From: Bacteroidota bacterium
GTDB taxonomy: Bacteria > Bacteroidota > Bacteroidia > Chitinophagales > Chitinophagaceae
Assembly (NCBI GenBank): GCA_028877045.1
Contig: JAGWPQ010000728.1
Span: 1-14,309 of the forward strand
Reading direction: 5' to 3'
Length of the DNA: 14,309 nt
The notes beneath the pieces were generated by a model. It was not told the DNA's origin and did no database searches. It worked only from the letters and a program-made list of their open reading frames with translations. Made by a program: the position numbers and the translations under genes. Shown in pieces: positions 1-5,963 of the stretch. The first letter of the stretch is position 1. Every line of letters begins with the position of its first letter.

Positions 1-478
1 AGAAATAGATGCTGATTTGATTAATGCCGGAAAAGAAACGGTTACATTAATTAAAGGTGCCGCTTTGTTCGACAGCGCCGAAAGTTTTGGAATGATACGT
101 GCCGGAAAAATCGATCTTACTGTTTTGGGTGCGATGGAAGTGAGTGATAGCGGCGATATTGCCAACTGGAAAATTCCCGGAAAAATGGTGAAAGGAATGG
201 GCGGTGCGATGGATCTTGTTGCAAGCGCAAAAAATATTATTGTGGCCATGATGCACACCAATCCAAAAGGCGAAAGCAAATTATTGCCGCAATGCACGTT
301 GCCGTTAACAGGCGTTAAATGCGTTAAAAAAATTGTTACCGAACTGGCGGTTTTAGATGTTACCGAAAATGGGTTCGTTTTGCTGGAACGTGCGCCGGGG
401 GTGACTGTTGAAGAAATAAAAAATAAAACTGCAGGCAGACTAATAATTGATGGCGATATTCCTGAAATGAAAATTTAA
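1..478 (+). CDS. scoB: 3-oxoacid CoA-transferase subunit B (ScoB-like), 3' part
   Basis: The reading frame is open from the window edge (first full codon at 2-4) to TAA at 476-478, so the 5' part of the gene lies outside. About 158 residues are visible. The stretches LINAGKETVT, FDSAESFGMIR, DLTVLGAMEV, GDIANWKIPGKMVKGMGGAMDL and the end ERAPGVTVEEI are typical of the B subunit of family I CoA-transferases (succinyl-CoA:3-ketoacid or acetate/acetoacetate CoA-transferase). These cytosolic enzymes move CoA between acyl-CoA and a 3-oxoacid in ketone-body or short-chain fatty acid metabolism. The catalytic glutamate of the family sits near the N-terminus and is not in the window. The A subunit is expected just upstream. 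The TTG at 17 is an internal codon, not a start. The exact acyl substrate cannot be told from this part. The gene converges with yqgE across a 90-bp spacer that holds a dispersed repeat. Confidence 0.93.
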   Translation, partial: EIDADLINAGKETVTLIKGAALFDSAESFGMIRAGKIDLTVLGAMEVSDSGDIANWKIPGKMVKGMGGAMDLVASAKNIIVAMMHTNPKGESKLLPQCTLPLTGVKCVKKIVTELAVLDVTENGFVLLERAPGVTVEEIKNKTAGRLIIDGDIPEMKI

Positions 479-482
479 TTTT

Positions 483-560
483 TTTTGTTACGGGCTGCAT
501 AACATTTTTCAACTGTTGTTGCGTCGCACACTTGTACTTTCAGTAATGCTGTTCAGCAAA
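483..560 (-). repeat. Dispersed intergenic repeat, copy 1
   Basis: This is a non-coding element in the convergent spacer between scoB and yqgE. Read on the minus strand it starts with a small hairpin (GCTGAACAGC), then GTACAAGTGTGCGACGCAAC (537 down to 518), and ends in CCCGTAACAAAAAAAA (about 496 down to 481). The 15-mer GTTGTTGCGTCGCAC at 515-529 recurs exactly at 13765-13779. The centre TGCGACGCA is a 4-bp inverted repeat around one base. The overall layout matches the copies at 5558-5619 and 10981-11061. Function is unknown. It could affect transcript ends here, but no clear hairpin plus T-tract is seen in either direction. Confidence 0.75.
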
Positions 561-568
561 AAAAACAA

Positions 569-1120
569 TTAATTTAATTGCGGATCGATGGGATAGTTGA
601 TCATCTGTGCATATTCGCCGCCTAAATTTCTTAAAGCATCTTTCCAGATCATATCGGCATTGCGATGAAAAATTAATTTACTTGTGCCCTGCGATGTGAT
701 CCAGCTTTTTGCTTTTAATTCCTCTTCCAATTGTCCTTCACCCCAGCCGCTGTAGCCAATATAAAAACGAATATCATTTTGTTTCAAACGATTTTCTTTT
801 AATAATTCGATAACGGTTTCAAAATCGCCACCCCAATAAACATTGTCTGTAACTAAAATGCCACCGTCAATTAATTCGGGATGTTGGTGTAAAAAATGTA
901 AGGTATTGGTTTGAACAGGTCCGCCATAATAAACCGGGAAATCAATCCCTTCAAGATCAGGCACTAACTCTCCGATCTTTTGATCGTATAATTTATTCAG
1001 TACAAATCCAAAACTTCCTTCGTATTGGTGGTCGCATAAAATAACCACTGTTCTTAAAAAGTTGGGGTCTTTTAAGAACGGGTCTGAGATGAGTAATGTG
1101 CCTGCTACCGGATCAATCAT
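569..1120 (-). CDS. yqgE: YqgE/AlgH family protein (UPF0301)
   Basis: A 183-residue protein, the usual length for the YqgE/AlgH family. The start MIDPVAGTLLISDPFL is the typical family opening (release or storage of a short N-terminal strand followed by GxLLIS). Further family signatures are the segment FLRTVVILCDH at about residues 21-31, GSFGFVLNK at 35-43, YYGGPVQ at 64-70 with LHFLH shortly after, and the segment FYIGYSGWGEGQLEEEL at about 117-134. No signal peptide or membrane segment is seen. Members are widespread cytosolic proteins of unsettled biochemical function. AlgH was first linked to alginate regulation in Pseudomonas, but that role cannot be transferred here. The gene diverges from the histidine kinase (122 bp between the starts) and converges with scoB. 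Confidence 0.93.
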   Translation of the reverse strand: MIDPVAGTLLISDPFLKDPNFLRTVVILCDHQYEGSFGFVLNKLYDQKIGELVPDLEGIDFPVYYGGPVQTNTLHFLHQHPELIDGGILVTDNVYWGGDFETVIELLKENRLKQNDIRFYIGYSGWGEGQLEEELKAKSWITSQGTSKLIFHRNADMIWKDALRNLGGEYAQMINYPIDPQLN

Positions 1121-1208
1121 AATTGAAAATTAAGATATTCACTCAAATCAAAAAAACAGAATTTTAAAATACTTACGTTAAAAGGTTGATAAACCTGAAA
1201 GCTGTTTC

Positions 1209-1237
1209 TTTGCGCAGAAATCATAACATTATATTTG
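1209..1237 (+). promoter_or_regulatory. Possible Bacteroidota-type promoter of the histidine kinase gene
   Basis: TATATTTG at 1230-1237 matches the Bacteroidota -7 consensus TAnnTTTG. TTTG at 1209-1212 is a candidate -33 element. The gap is 17 bases, shorter than the usual 19-21, so the match is only partial. Transcription would begin very near the ATG at 1243, implying a leaderless or nearly leaderless mRNA. If real, the promoter lies inside the upstream in-frame extension from TTG 1186 and argues against that start. Confidence 0.35.
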
Positions 1238-1242
1238 TATTG

Positions 1243-2568
1243 ATGAAGAGAACATTACCTCTGATTGTTATACTCACAACACTTTCGCTGTTAGGCCTCA
1301 TTTGGTTGCAGGCCTCATGGCTTAAAAATATTTTGGAAGTAGGAGAAGTACAATTATTTCATAAAGTAAGCGATGCGGGAAAAAATGTTGCCTACGAATT
1401 AAGTAAATCAGTTCACACTTCGCCTTCATTGAGGATGCCGAGAACACCCGGATTTAAATTCGGATTTGATTTATCGAAAGTTACAAAACCGCTTTCGATC
1501 GATGATAGATATTCTCCAAAAGATATTTATAATAAATTAGAAACCTCTTTCGAAAATGAAGGATTAAATAAGTTAAGTTTTGATTTTGCGATCATAAACG
1601 ATCAGGGCGAAATGGAGATGTGCTCGCATAATTTCGAAAATGAATTCATGGATACAGTGAATAATCATCAAACGATTATTCCAATCACTTCAGGGAATGT
1701 TTCTGACATTGAAAGTATGAGCTCTCTTGAAAATATGATCATCATTGTTCCTGATTATAAAAAACAAGTTTGGGATTCCTTAAAATGGGTGATAGCTGCA
1801 GTAGCGGTATTTATGCTCATCATACTCGCAGCCTTTTATGTAACGCTTAAAACATTATTGAATCAAAAGAAGTTGAGTGAAATTAAAAGCGATTTCATCA
1901 ACAATATGACGCACGAATTAAAGACGCCTTTGGCAACAATTTCTTTGGCTATTGATGCAATGAGAAATGAAAAAGTATTGAACGATAAAGAAAAGACGAA
2001 ATATTTCAGTGGTATCATTAAAGAAGAAAATAAAAGAATGAACAGGCATGTAGAAACCATACTACAGGCAGCTTTGATGGAAAAACAGGAATTGCAGTTA
2101 AGCTTAAAACAATTGCATGTTCACGAGATCATTAATAATGTTTTGGAGAATTATGAATTGCAGTTAAAAGACAAAAAAGGAAAAGTTGATTTACAGCTGA
2201 ATGCTAAGAACGATGTGATCAATGCAGATGAAATTCATTTTACCAATCTTATTTCTAATTTGGTTGATAATGCCATCAAGTATTCGAAAGATAAACTTCT
2301 TATCAAGATCACAACGACTAATACCAACAAAACGGTAATGATAAGTGTAGAAGATAATGGTATTGGTATGACGAAAGAAAATGCGAAAAGAATATTCGAA
2401 AAATTTTATCGTGTGCACACCGGTAATGTGCATAATGTAAAAGGATTTGGTTTGGGAATGAGTTATGTAAAAACCGTGATTGATGCACACAAAGGAAAAA
2501 TAAAAGTTGACAGCACTTTAGGCAAAGGCACAACATTTACTGTTGAGATGCCGATGAATGTTGACTAA
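1243..2568 (+). CDS. Membrane sensor histidine kinase (orphan in this window)
   Basis: A 441-residue transmembrane kinase of the HisKA/HATPase_c type. Residues 5-25 are a membrane anchor (MKRTLPLIVILTTL start). About 28-180 is an extracytoplasmic sensing region without a recognisable domain, 181-204 is a second membrane helix, and a short linker follows. The dimerisation and phosphoacceptor helix contains the H-box HELKTP with His224. The ATP-binding domain has the N-box NLISNLVDNAIKYS (335-348), G1 box EDNGIGM (370-376), F-box IFEKFYRV and G2 box GFGLGMSYVK (401-410). No receiver domain is attached and no response regulator lies next to it, so its partner must be elsewhere. The layout resembles Bacteroidota RprX-like kinases, but the signal is unknown. 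ATG 1243 is preferred over the in-frame TTG at 1186 because it places the signal-anchor helix at the N-terminus and follows a promoter-like sequence. The stop TAA overlaps the end of queA on the other strand. Confidence 0.92.
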   Translation: MKRTLPLIVILTTLSLLGLIWLQASWLKNILEVGEVQLFHKVSDAGKNVAYELSKSVHTSPSLRMPRTPGFKFGFDLSKVTKPLSIDDRYSPKDIYNKLETSFENEGLNKLSFDFAIINDQGEMEMCSHNFENEFMDTVNNHQTIIPITSGNVSDIESMSSLENMIIIVPDYKKQVWDSLKWVIAAVAVFMLIILAAFYVTLKTLLNQKKLSEIKSDFINNMTHELKTPLATISLAIDAMRNEKVLNDKEKTKYFSGIIKEENKRMNRHVETILQAALMEKQELQLSLKQLHVHEIINNVLENYELQLKDKKGKVDLQLNAKNDVINADEIHFTNLISNLVDNAIKYSKDKLLIKITTTNTNKTVMISVEDNGIGMTKENAKRIFEKFYRVHTGNVHNVKGFGLGMSYVKTVIDAHKGKIKVDSTLGKGTTFTVEMPMNVD

Positions 2569-3815
2569 CTATTTTTCTTCCACAATAAACTCCCGTCACC
2601 ATAACTGAGGAAACGGAAATTATTATTTAAAGCATACTGATATATTTTCTTCCAGTCGTCTCCAACCAATGCTGCAACCAATAATAATAATGTTGATTGC
2701 GGCTGATGAAAATTAGTGATCAGGCCCTGTATAATTTTAAATTCATAACCGGGCATAATGATGATCTGCGTTTTGGCAATTAATTTTTGTAAATCGTTTT
2801 CTTTCATCCATTGCAATAACATTTGTAATGACTCTTTGGCGGAAATGCTTGCTATTGTTGAATTATAAGGGTCCCATTGTTGAACTGAAATATCTTCAAC
2901 ATTAGGTTGTTTACTCCCGACTCCTGACTCCCGACTCCCGGCTAACTTTATCCCCATCCAGTATAAACTTTCAATTGTTCTTGCGGATGTTGTTCCTACG
3001 GCAACAATTGTTTTATCAATATTTGCAATTAAATTTTCGATGAATGAAATCGAAACATCAAAAAATTCTGCATGCATTTCGTGTTCTGCAATTGTTTCTG
3101 TTTTTACAGGTTTAAAAGTTCCGGCGCCAACATGAAGTGTGACAAAATCTTTTTGAATATTTTTTGCAGATAGTTTTTCAAACAAACTTTCAGTAAAATG
3201 TAATCCTGCTGTTGGTGCTGCAACTGAACCATCATGTTTGGCATAAATAGTTTGATAAGTTTCATTATCATTTTCTTCTGCAGCCCTGTTTAAATATGGT
3301 GGCAATGGAATTATTCCGGCATGATGTAAAACTTCTGCAAATGAAACGCTGTCATCATTCCAGCTAAATTCAATCAAAAAATAATCGTTTCTTTTTTCAA
3401 TGATGATGGCCGATAAAATAATTTCTTTTGAATCATAATTGATCTTTTTGATCAGAGATCCTTCTTTCCATTTTTTTGCACCGCCAACCAAACATTTCCA
3501 CAAAACTTTTTCTTTTTGCAACATGGCAGAAGTAATGTCGGCATACTGTTCATCAGGTTCTAAACAAAATATCTCAATCGTTCCTCCCGATATTTTGATA
3601 AACAAAATTCTTGCTTCAACAACTTTGGTATTATTAAAAATCAGCAACGAGTTTTCAGGTAAATGTTTGTGGAGGTTGCAATAAATATCTTCTGAAATAG
3701 TTCCGTCATAAACCAATAATTTACTCTCATCCCTTTTTTGCAAAGGGTATTTTGCAATTTTTTCCTCAGCTAATTCGTAGGTAAAATCCTTAATTAATAA
3801 ATCTTCTGGTCGCAT
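2565..3815 (-). CDS. queA: S-adenosylmethionine:tRNA ribosyltransferase-isomerase (QueA)
   Basis: A 416-residue cytosolic enzyme that transfers and isomerises the ribosyl part of SAM onto preQ1 in tRNA, giving epoxyqueuosine. Family motifs in order: RDESKLLVYD (28-37), NNTKVVEARI (61-70), PTAGLHFT (201-208), HVGAGTFKPV (228-237), EHEMHAEFF (244-252), TTSARTIESLYW (275-286), LITNFHQPQSTLLLLV (365-380), YGDGSLLW (405-412). It is longer than the roughly 350 residues of enterobacterial QueA, as is common in Bacteroidota. Residues about 292-301 (AGSRESGVGS) are encoded by a four-copy heptamer repeat and lie in a loop before QQWDPY, which is usually variable. The gene converges on the kinase gene with a 4-bp overlap of stop codons (CTAA at 2565-2568), and diverges from the dcw cluster across a 293-bp control region. 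It is not part of a visible queuosine operon. Confidence 0.96.
   Translation of the reverse strand: MRPEDLLIKDFTYELAEEKIAKYPLQKRDESKLLVYDGTISEDIYCNLHKHLPENSLLIFNNTKVVEARILFIKISGGTIEIFCLEPDEQYADITSAMLQKEKVLWKCLVGGAKKWKEGSLIKKINYDSKEIILSAIIIEKRNDYFLIEFSWNDDSVSFAEVLHHAGIIPLPPYLNRAAEENDNETYQTIYAKHDGSVAAPTAGLHFTESLFEKLSAKNIQKDFVTLHVGAGTFKPVKTETIAEHEMHAEFFDVSISFIENLIANIDKTIVAVGTTSARTIESLYWMGIKLAGSRESGVGSKQPNVEDISVQQWDPYNSTIASISAKESLQMLLQWMKENDLQKLIAKTQIIIMPGYEFKIIQGLITNFHQPQSTLLLLVAALVGDDWKKIYQYALNNNFRFLSYGDGSLLWKKNS
2913..2940. repeat. Four tandem heptamers ACTCCCG inside queA
   Basis: Four head-to-tail 7-mers, ACTCCCG at 2913, ACTCCTG at 2920, ACTCCCG at 2927 and 2934. On the queA strand the unit is CGGGAGT. 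Because 7 is not a multiple of 3, successive units are read in different frames, which gives the Gly/Ser/Arg/Glu/Val-rich peptide at residues 292-301. The array stays in frame with queA on both sides and contains no stop. The GC-rich unit stands out from the AT-rich surroundings. Confidence 0.9.
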
Positions 3816-3851
3816 GTCATCTTTAAATTCTAACTAACAATTGGGTGTTTA

Positions 3852-3910
3852 GCCCTTCAAGTTCAACAAAAAGCTACAATCTATTTTCCTGTAATTCAAG
3901 CCTGAAGGGC
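3852..3910. repeat. Inverted repeat in the queA-mraZ spacer
   Basis: GCCCTTCA at 3852-3859 is repeated in inverse orientation as TGAAGGGC at 3903-3910, with 43 bases between. It lies just upstream of queA's start and just before the first DnaA box. Only the 8-bp arms are perfect. It could be a weak stem in a queA leader or a protein-binding palindrome. No T-tract is present on the queA side, so a terminator is not supported. Confidence 0.4.
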
Positions 3911-3921
3911 GTTTTGCATGT

Positions 3922-3940
3922 TTATCCACAGCTATTCACA
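3922..3940 (+). promoter_or_regulatory. DnaA box 1 plus adjacent near-consensus box
   Basis: TTATCCACA at 3922-3930 is identical to the high-affinity E. coli DnaA-box nonamer. Ten bases further, CTATTCACA at 3932-3940 differs from the relaxed consensus TTWTNCACA only in the first base. The two sites lie on the same face of the helix and on the same strand. They sit in the divergent queA-mraZ control region, about 170 bp before the mraZ ATG. Confidence 0.6.
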
Positions 3941-4012
3941 TTAAAATCACAGATTATTTTCAAGTATTTCTTTCAAAACCTTTCTGGTATTAGCTTTTGG
4001 CCGAATTAAATC

Positions 4013-4021
4013 TGTGGATAA
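4013..4021 (-). promoter_or_regulatory. DnaA box 2, inverted
   Basis: TGTGGATAA at 4013-4021 is the exact reverse complement of TTATCCACA. With its flanks it forms a perfect 11-bp inverted repeat with box 1 (TTTATCCACAG at 3921-3931 against CTGTGGATAAA at 4012-4022), 80 bp apart. It lies 26 bp upstream of the first MraZ-type repeat, which places it close to any mraZ promoter. Confidence 0.6.
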
Positions 4022-4046
4022 ATACAATTGACCCAAATTAGGTTTT

Positions 4047-4086
4047 AAAGTGGGAAAAAGTGTTATTTTGTGTCAACAAGTGGTAA
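4047..4086 (+). promoter_or_regulatory. Putative MraZ operator: four 10-bp repeats
   Basis: Four direct repeats with an exact 10-bp period: GTGGGA at 4050, GTGTTA at 4060, GTGTCA at 4070 and GTGGTA at 4080, mostly preceded by AAA or CAA (shared pattern AAAGTGnnAA). MraZ is known in E. coli to bind direct TGGGN repeats spaced by 5 bases, and in Mycoplasma to bind repeated AAAGTG boxes ahead of its own gene. Position, phase and sequence fit both descriptions. The array contains TATTTTG (4064-4070), one base short of the Bacteroidota -7 element, so bound MraZ could cover the promoter. Autoregulation is inferred. Confidence 0.72.
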
Positions 4087-4108
4087 TCTTGAACAATATT
4101 TATTAACA

Positions 4109-4564
4109 ATGAACGGATTTCACGGAGAATATGAAGCTACAGTTGATGCGAAAGGTCGCTTTCTGCTTCCGGGCGGACTGAAAAAACAGTTGCCCGAAGG
4201 AGAAACCCGTTTCATCCTCAGCCGTGGCTTCGAAAAATGTCTCACATTATATCCGATCAAAAGTTGGGAACTCATTATTGCCAAGATTAGTCAGTTGAAT
4301 GATTTCGACCCGAAAGTACGTCAATTCCGCCGTCAGTTTTTAGGTGGCGCAACAGAAATTGAACTGGATTCAGCTTCAAGGATGTTGTTGCCTGCTTCGC
4401 TGAAGGAATTTGCAGGATTAGGCAAGGATATAATTCTTGCCGCTGCACTCGATCGATTCGAAATCTGGGATGCCGGTAAGTACAAACAGCTCTTTGAGGA
4501 TTTTTCACCTGATGCTTTTAGCGATTTAGCGAAAGAAGTGATGGCAGGAAAAAATGTTGAATGA
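4109..4564 (+). CDS. mraZ: MraZ, transcriptional regulator of the dcw cluster
   Basis: A 151-residue DNA-binding protein made of two SpoVT/AbrB-like halves. The first carries DAKGRFLLP (residues 13-21) and the second DSASRMLLP, the paired DxxxR signatures of the MraZ family. It is known to form ring-shaped oligomers that bind repeats before its own operon. The start at ATG 4109 gives MNGFHGEYEATVDAKGR, the normal family opening. A GTG at 4070 would add 13 residues but is itself part of the third operator repeat, so it is rejected. This is the first gene of the cluster. The last codons overlap the left arm of a heptamer palindrome (4555-4637), and rsmH follows after 10 bp if its ATG start is used. 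Confidence 0.95.
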   Translation: MNGFHGEYEATVDAKGRFLLPGGLKKQLPEGETRFILSRGFEKCLTLYPIKSWELIIAKISQLNDFDPKVRQFRRQFLGGATEIELDSASRMLLPASLKEFAGLGKDIILAAALDRFEIWDAGKYKQLFEDFSPDAFSDLAKEVMAGKNVE

Positions 4565-4637
4565 AAAATTTTAAATGATGAATGAAAAGAAAGTGAAATC
4601 TGAAAATAATTCAACACTTAACATTCAACATTCAACA
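4555..4637. repeat. Palindromic heptamer array at the mraZ/rsmH junction
   Basis: The right arm has four tandem 7-mers, TTCAACA at 4610, CTTAACA at 4617, then TTCAACA at 4624 and 4631. The left arm is a degenerate run of the complementary unit: GTTGAAT at 4556, with decayed copies at 4563 and 4570 and GATGAAT at 4577. TGTTGAATG (4555-4563) is a perfect 9-bp inverse of CATTCAACA (4622-4630 and 4629-4637). The array runs through the mraZ stop codon and the first 21 codons of the annotated-style rsmH reading frame. Confidence 0.75.
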
Positions 4638-5537
4638 TTGAATTATCACGTTCCTGTCCTTTATCACGAAACACTCGATGCACTGAACATTAAGCCCGAT
4701 GGCGTTTATGTTGATTGCACATTTGGCGGCGGCGGTCACAGTAAAGGAATCTTGGAACAATTGAATGCAAAAGGAAAATTGTTTGCATTCGATCAGGATG
4801 CCGATGCGCAAAAAAATATTCCTGCTGATGAGCGTGTGATTTTTATTCCGCAAAATTTTCGTCATCTGCAACGCTTTTTGCGATTGCATAAAGTGCAGCA
4901 GGTTGATGGTGTTTTGGCTGATCTGGGCGTAAGCTCACATCAGTTCGATGAAGGTGATCGTGGTTTTTCTACCCGCTTCGATGGCCCTTTGGATATGCGG
5001 ATGGATCAACGTCAGGAGTTAAGTGCGGCAGATATTATTCGCAATTATACTGAGCAGCAACTGCATAAATTATTCGAGCAGTATGGCGAAGTAACTAATT
5101 CTAAAACGTTGGCCAAACATATTGTACAGCAACGTAAACAATTTCCAGCACAAAATATCATCCAGTTTAAATCGCTGATAAGTCCCGTGGTGAAAGGCAA
5201 TCCAAATAAGTACTTGGCACAGGTGTTCCAGGCTTTACGAATTGAAGTGAATGATGAAATGGGGGCATTAAAAGAAATGTTGCAGCAGTTACCTGCTGTG
5301 TTGAAACAAGGTGGTCGTGCGGCCATCATCACTTTTCATTCATTAGAAGATAGGTTGGTAAAAAATTTTTTCCGCCAAGGCAGTTTCGACGAAGTGCCCG
5401 ATAACCCCTTCATGTCTGAAACGAAAGCTGATGTGTTTAAAATAATAACAAAGAAACCCATCACTGCAAATGATGATGAGTTGAAAAAAAATACAAGAAG
5501 CCGAAGTGCAAAGTTGAGAGTAGTGGAAAAGTTATAA
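4575..5537 (+). CDS. rsmH: 16S rRNA (cytosine1402-N4)-methyltransferase RsmH (MraW)
   Basis: A SAM-dependent methyltransferase that modifies C1402 in the ribosomal decoding centre. Motifs are YHVPVLYHETL near the start, the SAM-binding DCTFGGGGHSKGIL, ADLGVSSHQFDEGDRGFS, the segment QVFQALRIEVNDE, TFHSLEDRLVKNFF, and the basic end NTRSRSAKLRVVEKL. From ATG 4575 it has 320 residues. The start is uncertain. The first 21 residues, including NSTLNIQHSTLN, are encoded by a heptamer array and have no counterpart in the family. An in-frame TTG at 4638 would give MNYHVPVLYHETL, exactly the usual opening, and about 299 residues. The ATG coordinate is listed as the longest supported reading. The gene is second in the cluster, and ftsL follows after an 82-bp spacer full of repeat sequence. 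Confidence 0.95.
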   Translation: MMNEKKVKSENNSTLNIQHSTLNYHVPVLYHETLDALNIKPDGVYVDCTFGGGGHSKGILEQLNAKGKLFAFDQDADAQKNIPADERVIFIPQNFRHLQRFLRLHKVQQVDGVLADLGVSSHQFDEGDRGFSTRFDGPLDMRMDQRQELSAADIIRNYTEQQLHKLFEQYGEVTNSKTLAKHIVQQRKQFPAQNIIQFKSLISPVVKGNPNKYLAQVFQALRIEVNDEMGALKEMLQQLPAVLKQGGRAAIITFHSLEDRLVKNFFRQGSFDEVPDNPFMSETKADVFKIITKKPITANDDELKKNTRSRSAKLRVVEKL

Positions 5538-5565
5538 GTGATGAATGATGAGTGAATGTTGAAGT
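5538..5565 (+). repeat. Degenerate heptamer run after rsmH
   Basis: Directly after the rsmH stop come GTGATGA at 5538, ATGATGA at 5545, GTGAATG at 5552 and TTGAAGT at 5559, a decayed 7-bp tandem series. Its last unit runs into the core of dispersed repeat copy 2, so the two repeat types are joined here. No complementary right arm is seen. Confidence 0.5.
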
Positions 5566-5619
5566 GTGCGACGCAACAGGCGATGCCATGAAAAACTAAA
5601 GCCGGTAACAAAAAAATAA
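5558..5619 (+). repeat. Dispersed intergenic repeat, copy 2
   Basis: The core GTTGAAGTGTGCGACGCAAC at 5558-5577 is followed by AGGCGATGCCATGAAAAAC and then GCCGGTAACAAAAAAA up to the base before the ftsL start codon region. The part from GCAACAGGCGATG to the A-run aligns with copy 3 (11018-11061) with few changes. The A-run forms the leader of ftsL, where Bacteroidota genes usually have an A-rich initiation region. A three-codon reading frame ATG AAA AAC TAA lies at 5588-5599. Confidence 0.75.
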
Positions 5620-5946
5620 ATGTCAGAAGAAACAACAAATACGATTTCAAAAAATCCGTTGAAAAAATTATTTCGCTATCAATGGATAACAGGTAACATG
5701 AATTTCTTTTTGTTTCTGAGTGTGCTGGCTGTGTTATATATCGCAAATGGTCATACGGCCGATAAAACCATTCGCAATATTAATAAAACACAAAACGAAA
5801 TAAAAGAATTGCAATACGAATATAAAACACTGAAAAGTGAAGTGATGTTCAAGAGCGAAGAAGGTCAGGTGCTGAAAGCCGCAGAACCATTGGGTTTGAA
5901 GATAAGCAGAGAAGCGCCTCAAAGATTAAAATTAGCAAAGAATTGA
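5620..5946 (+). CDS. ftsL: FtsL-like cell division protein
   Basis: A 108-residue bitopic membrane protein. A short cytoplasmic N-terminus with KNPLKKLFRYQWITG (11-25) is followed by one membrane helix at about 28-44 (NFFLFLSVLAVLYIANG). An extracytoplasmic region rich in charged residues follows (about 45-80, TIRNINKTQNEIKELQYEY), likely a coiled coil, ending in LKAAEPLGLKISREAPQRL. FtsL joins FtsB and FtsQ and helps activate FtsWI. The sequence itself is weakly conserved across phyla. The call rests on topology, size, position between rsmH and ftsI, and the Bacteroidota pattern of an FtsL-like protein at this place. It ends 17 bp before ftsI, so the two are surely co-transcribed. Confidence 0.85.
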   Translation: MSEETTNTISKNPLKKLFRYQWITGNMNFFLFLSVLAVLYIANGHTADKTIRNINKTQNEIKELQYEYKTLKSEVMFKSEEGQVLKAAEPLGLKISREAPQRLKLAKN

Positions 5947-5963
5947 AATAGTTTTTTGAAAGA

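Noticed and set aside
1186..1242. TTG start adding 19 residues to the histidine kinase
   Set aside because: It would push the membrane anchor away from the N-terminus and would lie across the only promoter-like sequence.
4070..4108. GTG start adding 13 residues to MraZ
   Set aside because: It is the third unit of the MraZ-type operator, and the added residues have no match to the family opening. ATG 4109 gives the standard N-terminus.
3816..4108. Replication origin
   Set aside because: Only two perfect DnaA boxes and one near-match are present, and no dnaA, dnaN or other origin-linked genes are seen. GC skew cannot be judged from this window. A regulatory role is the simpler reading.
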